Below the pieces are notes generated by a model that saw only the letters and a list, made by a program, of their open reading frames with translations, was not told where the DNA came from and made no database searches. The position numbers were made by a program, and so were the translations under genes. From the NCBI GenBank assembly GCA_946566685.1, contig CAMNXA010000002.1, forward strand, positions 62,001 to 126,000: DNA of 64,000 nucleotides, given 5' to 3'. Below, piece by piece: positions 56,719 to 64,000 of this stretch. Position 1 is the first letter of the stretch; each line of letters begins with the position of its first letter. The stretch comes from an uncultured Lachnospiraceae bacterium. GTDB lineage: Bacteria; Bacillota; Clostridia; Lachnospirales; Lachnospiraceae.

Positions 56719-58306
56719 AAAACTCACCCTGGATTATCTTAAAATAACCATTCCCCAACAGGATTCAGACTGGCAGATTACTGTCTTATGCTCCGATGGC
56801 ATAGAAGCCCTGGAATGGCTTTCCCATCACCAGAGTGATCTAATCATTACAGACATTAAGATGCCAGAAATGACCGGATTAGAACTTTCCCGCAAAGTGA
56901 AAGAACTTTATCCCAACCAGAAAATGATTATTCTTTCCGGCTATGACGATTTCAAGTTTGCCCAGCAGGCGATTCAATACGGTGTGAGAGACTATCTTTT
57001 AAAGCCTATTTCCCTTAAAGATTTAAAAAAGGCTCTATCCGAGATGAAAAGACTATTGGAGAAAGAAAAAATAGAATCCCAGGCATACGCCCATCTCCTT
57101 AATATGTCCGAAAACGGGAGAAAACAGCTTGCACTGCGTTTCGTCAAGGCAGTCATTGATCGCACAGAACCGGAAATAAAATCCCTCTATCCCCTTGTCC
57201 ATCGTATGAAAATCAGTCTGTTGGAAGGAGCGGCACGATTGCTGGTCTTTGATCTGGATATGGATCTTTTACTTGACAGCGGACTTCCCATTCAAGATAT
57301 TTCTCTATATCAATATATGATTTATCAGATGGTTCTGGAAATTTCCGAAAACCAGAAAGATCCTATCTGGACTGTACTGGATCGTTATAGTCATACTGTA
57401 GTTTTACTTTCAGCGGATACTACCGATGCTTCGCTGCAAAAGTGCAAAGATATTTACCACATTGTTTCAGATGCACTGCACAGTCAAATGAAGCTCTCTC
57501 TTTCTTCCGCTGTCAGCGAGCCCTTTACCGACATTTTTGAAGCAGATAAAGCCTATGCACAGTGTGTTTCCATATTAAATGCAAAAGTTTTTCTAAGACC
57601 CGGCACTTTTTACAGTGTAGTGGATTATACGCCTGAGATTCGCCAGAAATCAGCTTCCCTACATCAGGCTGTTTCCTCCTTATGGGTGGCTGTTTCTGAT
57701 CACAATGCCGTCAATCAGGAACTTGCTCTTTCCTCCATACTGACATTCATGCCCCGATACGCAAGGCCAGAAATTCTACGATTTGGTCTCCATTGGATCT
57801 TGGGCATTTTCACCAAATGGGATGAAGGAATTTCCGAGCACAAAAAAGTCTGTGAACAGGCAATTCTCAAACTGACAGAAGCATATACAGACAATACCAG
57901 AGAATCCGTCCTGAGACTGTTCCTATCCATGGCACGGCTTTTATCGATTCCCAAGAATTCCGATGCAGGAAGTATAGATGAAAACTTTTTGATTACCCAG
58001 GCACAAAACTATATTCTTGCAAATTATGCCCAGCCCTTAAGTTTGACACTGATAGCAGATGAACTTGGTATTACCCCTAATTATTTAAGTTCCTTATTTC
58101 ACCGGGAAATGGGAGAATCTTATATTAAATATCTGACCCGCGTGCGTATAGACCATGCCATACGGCTTATGAGGGAAAATCCTCAGATGAAAATTTATGA
58201 TATTGTAGAAAAAGTAGGATATGTCAGCGTAAAACATTTTTCCTATGTTTTCAGACAGACAAAAGGTATGTCTCCCAGCGAATATCAGTCCCGCTTAACA
58301 AACTGA
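56690..58306 (+). CDS. YesN-type response regulator with AraC DNA-binding domain
   Basis: MLVDDEKLTLDYLKITI, LIITDIKMPEMTGLELSRKV, C-terminal SLTLIADELGITPNYLSSLFHREMGESYIKYLTRVRIDHAIRLM; 29-bp overlap with the kinase. Confidence 0.94.
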   Translation: MYSVMLVDDEKLTLDYLKITIPQQDSDWQITVLCSDGIEALEWLSHHQSDLIITDIKMPEMTGLELSRKVKELYPNQKMIILSGYDDFKFAQQAIQYGVRDYLLKPISLKDLKKALSEMKRLLEKEKIESQAYAHLLNMSENGRKQLALRFVKAVIDRTEPEIKSLYPLVHRMKISLLEGAARLLVFDLDMDLLLDSGLPIQDISLYQYMIYQMVLEISENQKDPIWTVLDRYSHTVVLLSADTTDASLQKCKDIYHIVSDALHSQMKLSLSSAVSEPFTDIFEADKAYAQCVSILNAKVFLRPGTFYSVVDYTPEIRQKSASLHQAVSSLWVAVSDHNAVNQELALSSILTFMPRYARPEILRFGLHWILGIFTKWDEGISEHKKVCEQAILKLTEAYTDNTRESVLRLFLSMARLLSIPKNSDAGSIDENFLITQAQNYILANYAQPLSLTLIADELGITPNYLSSLFHREMGESYIKYLTRVRIDHAIRLMRENPQMKIYDIVEKVGYVSVKHFSYVFRQTKGMSPSEYQSRLTN

Positions 58307-58357
58307 GGTAATTTTAAGCATAAAGCCCCCAGGCGCGGCCTCGGCTTCCTCGCGCTG

Positions 58358-59245
58358 TCAATCCACAAAATATTTCCCAAACTTCCCTTCGTCCGCATCG
58401 AAGAAACAGAACCCTACAATCCCCCGCCCGGTGTGAGCTCCAATGGCACAGCCTACGGTTCCCACCATAATGGCTTTGGGATGAATCTCCGTTTCTATCA
58501 GAGAGAGCATGTAATCCCGCCCCTCCTCGTCTTCCCCGTGACAGAGGGCAACAGTCTGCTCTTCCAGATGATAACCGTTCTCCTTCGCATACTCCAGCAG
58601 AAACCGCAGGGACTTCTTACGCCCCCGCACTGTCTTGATCACAGACAGCGCCCCATTTTCATCCACGATCAGAACCGGCTTCATATCCAGTGTCTCCGCT
58701 AACGTCCCCTTAAACTTGGTCAGTCTGCCGCCCTTGATCAGATAGGCCAGTGTGTGTACTGTAAACACATGCCGGACATGGGAAATAAAATAATCCGCCG
58801 CCTCAATAATCTCCTCTTTGGAAGCGCCCTTTTCCAACATCGTGATCAGTTTCGATACCACCAGGCCAAACCCGATGGAAGCACACTTGGAATCAATGAT
58901 CGTCAGGTCAAAATCCGGGTATTCTTCCAGCACATTAGCCTTTGCCACATTGGCAGCATTATAGGTACCGGCAATACCGGTAGAAAAGCACAGATAAATA
59001 ATGCTATCGCCCGCCTTGGCATAGGGCAGAAATGCATCCGTAAACATTGCCGGATTAATATGATACGTCTTTACATCTCTCTTAATATCATCCAGTATCC
59101 CATAAAATTCTTTTGTCTGAATCGTAGCCCCATCGAAATAATCCACATCATCGATCACCACTGGTGTGGGGATCACATGCAGGTTATGTTTCTCAATATA
59201 TTCCCGGGGCAGATCCGAAGCCGAATCCGTAATGATTTTAAGCAT
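58358..59245 (-). CDS. DegV family protein
   Basis: LKIITDSASDLPREYIEKHNLHVIPTPVVIDD, STGIAGTYNAAN, GCAIGAHTGRGIVGFCF. Confidence 0.93.
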   Translation of the reverse strand: MLKIITDSASDLPREYIEKHNLHVIPTPVVIDDVDYFDGATIQTKEFYGILDDIKRDVKTYHINPAMFTDAFLPYAKAGDSIIYLCFSTGIAGTYNAANVAKANVLEEYPDFDLTIIDSKCASIGFGLVVSKLITMLEKGASKEEIIEAADYFISHVRHVFTVHTLAYLIKGGRLTKFKGTLAETLDMKPVLIVDENGALSVIKTVRGRKKSLRFLLEYAKENGYHLEEQTVALCHGEDEEGRDYMLSLIETEIHPKAIMVGTVGCAIGAHTGRGIVGFCFFDADEGKFGKYFVD

Positions 59246-59334
59246 AAAAATGCACTCCTTCACAATATTAGCATTCCCTACATTCTAACATCTTAAAAGA
59301 GCACATTCAATGTCATATCATTATTATTTATACT

Positions 59335-60192
59335 TTATTTATATAATTTTCCATAAAAAAACTGTTCCTGAAACGAAATGTCGCCCAATATTTTTTCTTC
59401 CGCAATATCTTCTCCACTCAACGACACAATCCACTTATCCTCTACATCATCAAAACGGTGCCATACTGCAATAACCTTACCTGTAAAATGCTCCAGAGGT
59501 TCGTTAGTTCCAAACACATACACATCCTGCTCTGCCCCATCACCGGCAAATACATGATCCACATATCCATAATTAAGTGGATAAACCAGTTCCGGATACC
59601 GAGGATGGGATGAACCCACCGGTCTGTCAACAGTTCCGCTTATTGTTCTTCCGATAATATGACGATAATCCGGCTCCTCCCTTTCCAGAACACAGAAAAA
59701 ATAATCCAATGTGTGTACCAGTCTGTTATCTTCATACAATTTCCTAATTTCAGAAACAGTCATCCATCTACAGTCTGCAACCTCATCCGTTGTGGCAGCT
59801 TCCAGCTGTGGTTCTCCATCATAATGAAAAAGCCACACATCCATAATATCATTGTACATCTTACATTCATATATGACATCTGTACCTCGGATTTTCGTAA
59901 AAAGCAATCTGCCGGTCTGGGGATCCAAATCCAGCCCCACCTCTTCCTTTACCTCCCTCAGCGCTCCGTCTATGCTGCTTTCCCCCATTATAACAGAACC
60001 CCCGACACACTCCCACAGAAGCGGATATGTTGGTCTGTTGGCAGAACGCTGGGAAATAAGATATTCACCCTTGCTGTTGCGTATCCATACATGAACCACC
60101 AAATGATAGAAATCTTCCGGGATCTTTTCTCCCCGCACGTGTTCTTTCCCTGTCTTTTCTCTGTATTTTGTATATAAGTCCCACTTTTCCAT
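59335..60192 (-). CDS. NUDIX hydrolase fused to a small inorganic-pyrophosphatase-like domain
   Basis: Nudix box GGSVIMGESSIDGALREVKEEVGLDL; C-terminal GRTISGTVDRPVGSSHPRYPELVYPLNYGYVDHVFAGDGAEQDVYVFG. Confidence 0.85.
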   Translation of the reverse strand: MEKWDLYTKYREKTGKEHVRGEKIPEDFYHLVVHVWIRNSKGEYLISQRSANRPTYPLLWECVGGSVIMGESSIDGALREVKEEVGLDLDPQTGRLLFTKIRGTDVIYECKMYNDIMDVWLFHYDGEPQLEAATTDEVADCRWMTVSEIRKLYEDNRLVHTLDYFFCVLEREEPDYRHIIGRTISGTVDRPVGSSHPRYPELVYPLNYGYVDHVFAGDGAEQDVYVFGTNEPLEHFTGKVIAVWHRFDDVEDKWIVSLSGEDIAEEKILGDISFQEQFFYGKLYK

Positions 60193-60295
60193 AAATCAGC
60201 CTTCACCTGTTGATTTGTATGTATCTACAATATCATGATACTCTTTGTATCAGGCATCAGTAACATATTCATGAGATTCCGGGCGAATACCAATT

Positions 60296-62335
60296 TTATT
60301 TGAACATATCCACGATATCCTTAATTTCTTCCACATTCGACTGATTCTGATCTGCGATCTGAATAATGGAATCAGCAATCTTTATCGTCATGTCATTCTT
60401 GGTAACGATCTCATTAATACCCTGTTCATTATCATCAGATGCCATCTTTACAGTATTGATCTGATTTCGAATATTCGTGGCGCTTTCCGAAAATACACCC
60501 GTCTTGTCATGGATATTATGAATGACTTCCCGGATATCATTGACCACAGTTCCATACTGAGTGGCCATAGCCGCAAATTCCTGGAATTTGCCGGATACAT
60601 CTGTTTCCATAAATGCGATGATGTCTTCAAAGCACTCCTGAACGCTCTCAATACTCTTGTTCGCATCCTTACAGATTGCCTGGATCTGGTTAGCCGTCTC
60701 GGATGAATTTTCCGCCAGGCTGCCAATCTCTCCGGCAACGACTGCAAATCCCTTTCCTGCCTCACCTGCCCTTGCCGCCTCTATGGAGGCATTCAGAGAA
60801 AGCAGATTCGTCTGACTCGTAATATCCAGGATTTTGGTCGCCATCTCATTAATCTTCATAAGGGACTGAAGATTCTTCATCGCCTCATCAATATCTCTCT
60901 TTGTTTCCTCAACCTTCTTCGTATTGTTCTCCAAAGTATCCGCAACCGTTTCACTCATCGAGTTAGCCGTCCGGATCAATGCCTCACTCTTGTCACTTCC
61001 ATCCCGGATACGGTCCGTAATATCTCCTACGATATCATGAATCTTCTCAACTTCCCCCGTAACTGCCTCAATCGAAGAGTTGGTGTTCAGGATGCTGGAC
61101 GACAATTCCTCCGTGGTCGCCAGATTATCTTCCGCGCTCTCCATCAAATCCTTCGATGCCGTCCGCATCGTCTCCGAACTTCCAACTAAGGATCCTGAAC
61201 ACTGATTCAATGTATCCAGCATCTTGCGGAAGGTATCTGTAAGGGAATCCACCGCGGTAGCCAGTTTGCCGACTTCACTCCTGCGCCCGATATACCCTTT
61301 TATCATATTATCCTCACTCAGGTCGAGGGATCCCACCTTTTCGATCTTCCCGATCACCTTTTTGAGCGGCTGCAAATTGACGGTTATCATCGCCCATGAC
61401 ATGGCCGTAATCAAAAGAAAGGCCAGGCCGCAGACAATACCCAGAACGTAACGGCTCTTGTATACCGGTTGATACAACTCGTCCTTGTCATTCCTGATCA
61501 CGAGCGCCCATGCCCTCTCCGGAATGGATTTAAAGACCGAGAAATATTCCACGCCGTCTTCGCCGTTATAGGTGATCTGACCCGTTTCCCTGCCGCCATC
61601 GATCATGGACATGACATCCAGCAGGACTGCATCCTGAATCTCTGTCAGGATCAGATCTGTATTATCATCAAAAATATATTGTTTTGTCTTCACATTGATA
61701 AGCGAATAGGTTGTATTCTCAATGCCGTGCGTAGAAACGGCATCCATCTGTTGTACAAGCCCGTCCGTCTGGATTGCGCCTCCGACAAATCCAAGCGGCG
61801 TATCCCCGTCATAGATCGGGACATACATGGATATGATAAGCTGTCCCGATGCCGGTGATTTCAGGATACCTGTATTAAATATCCCGCCCTTTGCCGCCGT
61901 GAGATTTTCGTGAAGCTGTTTGAGCGAATCGCCCTCGCGCAGCACCAATCCTACCGCCGATGTATTGGAGTGCGTCAGCGTCTCAGTCTCCCAGCTGCAC
62001 ACATACAGTCCCTCCCAGCCTTTAAGCGCCCCAAAATACTCCGAATTATAAGTCTGCAACGCTTCCCGTTTCGCCATATCATCCGTATTGCGCAGAAAAT
62101 CCATGATAGCCGGTTCTTTTGAAAAAGAGATGAGCTGCCCCTCCGCATTCAAAATATACTCATCAATCAACTTTGTTTTGGCGTCCAGAGATGTCTGCAT
62201 ATTATTTTCCACATCGTTGATAAGCACCGATGTAATATTACTATTGGAAATATAAAATACCACTCCCATCGACAGCGCCGATATAACAGCCACAATTGAC
62301 GCAATCACAACCCCCATCTTACAATTCTTCAACAT
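60296..62335 (-). CDS. Transmembrane methyl-accepting chemotaxis protein (Cache-type sensor, HAMP)
   Basis: N- and central TM, extracellular sensor, MCP core [47 protein letters not shown]. Confidence 0.94.
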   Translation of the reverse strand: MLKNCKMGVVIASIVAVISALSMGVVFYISNSNITSVLINDVENNMQTSLDAKTKLIDEYILNAEGQLISFSKEPAIMDFLRNTDDMAKREALQTYNSEYFGALKGWEGLYVCSWETETLTHSNTSAVGLVLREGDSLKQLHENLTAAKGGIFNTGILKSPASGQLIISMYVPIYDGDTPLGFVGGAIQTDGLVQQMDAVSTHGIENTTYSLINVKTKQYIFDDNTDLILTEIQDAVLLDVMSMIDGGRETGQITYNGEDGVEYFSVFKSIPERAWALVIRNDKDELYQPVYKSRYVLGIVCGLAFLLITAMSWAMITVNLQPLKKVIGKIEKVGSLDLSEDNMIKGYIGRRSEVGKLATAVDSLTDTFRKMLDTLNQCSGSLVGSSETMRTASKDLMESAEDNLATTEELSSSILNTNSSIEAVTGEVEKIHDIVGDITDRIRDGSDKSEALIRTANSMSETVADTLENNTKKVEETKRDIDEAMKNLQSLMKINEMATKILDITSQTNLLSLNASIEAARAGEAGKGFAVVAGEIGSLAENSSETANQIQAICKDANKSIESVQECFEDIIAFMETDVSGKFQEFAAMATQYGTVVNDIREVIHNIHDKTGVFSESATNIRNQINTVKMASDDNEQGINEIVTKNDMTIKIADSIIQIADQNQSNVEEIKDIVDMFK

Positions 62336-62561
62336 ATTCCCGATTCCCCCTGTCTGATACAGCTTTCCGCTTTTGTCCTCCGAAAACTTATATGTTAGTT
62401 TTTTACCAATATAACTTTAACACAATACCAACTCTATCACAAGAACTTTTCAGACAAAATCAGGGTTTCGAGGGAATTTTCTTACATTTTCATCAGGGCG
62501 AACAGCAATCTTGCCTTTTACTGTACTTTGCTATAAAATGAAATATCATAGTATTATAAAA

Positions 62562-62611
62562 AATCGAGCTACGCTCGATTGCGAGATCCGCTTCGCGGAC
62601 TCGGATAAGCG
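62562..62611. repeat. Intergenic hairpin repeat, family 'AATCGAGC', copy 2
   Basis: AATCGAGC tac GCTCGATTGCGAGATCCGCTTCGCGGACTCGGATAA; matches 160-210. Confidence 0.65.
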
Positions 62612-62760
62612 GAAGACTTTCCTATACAATAAAATAGAACGGTGAGAATATCCATGACAAACTTTCCAACCTGATACAATAATCACAAAAAGCAGATAAA
62701 AACAGTCCATGTTAACAGCATGGCTTTTTGTGGTTCCTGAATCAGAAAGGAAGGTTTGAG

Positions 62761-63897
62761 ATGTTAAAGAAAAATATATATTTGATGTATGCCATCTCCT
62801 GCCTGCATGGAATGGTGTTTTACGGGCCGATCGCAACATTGTACCGGCAGATGCAGGGCGTCACTGTTTTTGAGATCACACTGATAGAAAGCATTTCCCT
62901 TGCACTTTGTCTTTTGCTGGAACTTCCATGGGGCATCATAGCCGACAGGATCGGCTATAAGAGAACAATGATGATATGCTGTCTGCTGTATTTTATCTCC
63001 AAAATCATATTCTGGAGGGCAGGGAGTTTTGTTCTGTTTCTGTTGGAACGTATTCTGCTGAGCGTAGTGATCGCCGGGCTGTCCGGTGTGGATACCAGTA
63101 TTCTATATCTGTCTTCCCGCAAAGGAGACAGTCAGAAAGTGTTCGGCATTTATAACGGTTTGAGCACCGCCGGACTTCTGGCTGCTGCCTTTATCTATTC
63201 TGCGTTAATCGGTGATGATTATCGGCTGGCCGGCTTCATGACAGTCATAAGTTACGGCATTGCCGCCCTGTTGTCACTGTTTCTTACAGAAGTGAAAGAA
63301 GATGCGTCAGACCGAACCAGTGCCAGGCAATTCTGTACCTGTCTGCGCCAGACGCTTTCCGACAAATACTTAATTTTATTATTGCTCGGAATCGCTTTCT
63401 TAAATGAGACCCATCAGACCGTGACCGTGTTTTTGAATCAGCTCGTCTATACCAGGGTCGGAATTTCAAACAGGGTTATCGGGTATCTCTATATTATCGC
63501 CACAATCGCAGGCATGTGCGGGGTCTTTTCTTCCGCACTCACACGCAAAACAGGAAAAACCGCCCTGATAAGGGTCTGCTTCCTGTCCGCATCTGCCGCC
63601 TGTGTACTTCTTGCGCTGACTGACAGTATCCCCGGTGCAGTCTTGGGAATCCTCATCCTCCGGATCGCCTTCAGCCTGTTCTCCCCCTTGCAGACCCAGA
63701 TACAAAATGACCAGATTTCCACGGCCAACCGGGCATCCGCCCTGAGTATTAATGCCGTTATGATCGACAGTGCGGGCATCGGAACCAATCTCATTTTTGG
63801 CGCATTGGCAGAAAGGAATCTGATGTGGGCACTTTTGTTCGGCGCACTCTTATGCTTCTGCGGGTTGATTCTGCTGGAACTATTTAAAAGCAGATAG
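62761..63897 (+). CDS. MFS transporter
   Basis: GGAAGG RBS before ATG 62761; ELPWGIIADRIGYKRTMMICCLLYFISKI and ~12 hydrophobic segments. Confidence 0.9.
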   Translation: MLKKNIYLMYAISCLHGMVFYGPIATLYRQMQGVTVFEITLIESISLALCLLLELPWGIIADRIGYKRTMMICCLLYFISKIIFWRAGSFVLFLLERILLSVVIAGLSGVDTSILYLSSRKGDSQKVFGIYNGLSTAGLLAAAFIYSALIGDDYRLAGFMTVISYGIAALLSLFLTEVKEDASDRTSARQFCTCLRQTLSDKYLILLLLGIAFLNETHQTVTVFLNQLVYTRVGISNRVIGYLYIIATIAGMCGVFSSALTRKTGKTALIRVCFLSASAACVLLALTDSIPGAVLGILILRIAFSLFSPLQTQIQNDQISTANRASALSINAVMIDSAGIGTNLIFGALAERNLMWALLFGALLCFCGLILLELFKSR

Positions 63898-64000
63898 GTT
63901 CCACATCCTCACTGAGAGGTTTCATCTCATATTCCGGCAGGTTGTCCAGAAGTTCTTCCAGACAAAGTCCTGTACTGCCGACCACATCATGCGCAAGCAG
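63884..64000 (-). CDS. 3' end of a minus-strand CDS running off the window (unknown product)
   Basis: Open frame LLAHDVVGSTGLCLEELLDNLPEYEMKPLSEDVEPICF then stop at 63884-63886; convergent 14-bp overlap with the MFS gene. Confidence 0.4.
   Translation of the reverse strand: MLAHDVVGSTGLCLEELLDNLPEYEMKPLSEDVEPICF

Noticed and set aside
1-64000. tRNA/rRNA genes, prophage or intact IS elements
   Set aside because: None recognised by eye; only the Rpn remnant and small intergenic repeats suggest mobile-element activity.

Overview
A 64-kb chromosomal window from a motile, spore-forming Firmicute, most likely Lachnospiraceae-like (inference from gene content and family resemblance, no search run). 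Most of it is ordinary core and metabolic genes: aldehyde dehydrogenase, FIST protein, murI, ispE, HicAB, two chemotaxis receptors, GH42, sortase B, MFS/spermidine synthase fusion, SipL-like spore protein, LytTR/GHKL two-component system, pyrD/pyrK/pyrC, plsC, GH9 lipoprotein, spoIID-spoIIQ, aconitase-family hydratase, hflX, an HscC-like Hsp70 with a giant TPR partner, glgP, ileS with a T-box leader, a GH32/ABC/YesMN sugar locus, DegV, a NUDIX fusion and an MFS transporter. The most interesting signals lie outside the standard annotation. (1) An intergenic structured element occurs in two full copies (28241-28373, 36991-37127) and one 3' fragment (35411-35451). The two full copies share a multi-helix fold, including a T-T mismatch, a 2-nt bulge and a GCGAAAGC hairpin, with compensatory stem changes. 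(2) An HscC-type Hsp70 sits next to a 1127-aa TPR protein with a J-like N-terminus that lacks HPD. (3) The hydratase leader has a hairpin loop fully complementary to a segment just upstream of the Shine-Dalgarno. (4) A SpoIIQ-like protein lacks all recognisable M23 metal ligands. (5) A truncated, frameshifted Rpn-family gene lies inside the pyr cluster. Family assignments are by eye from the supplied translations.
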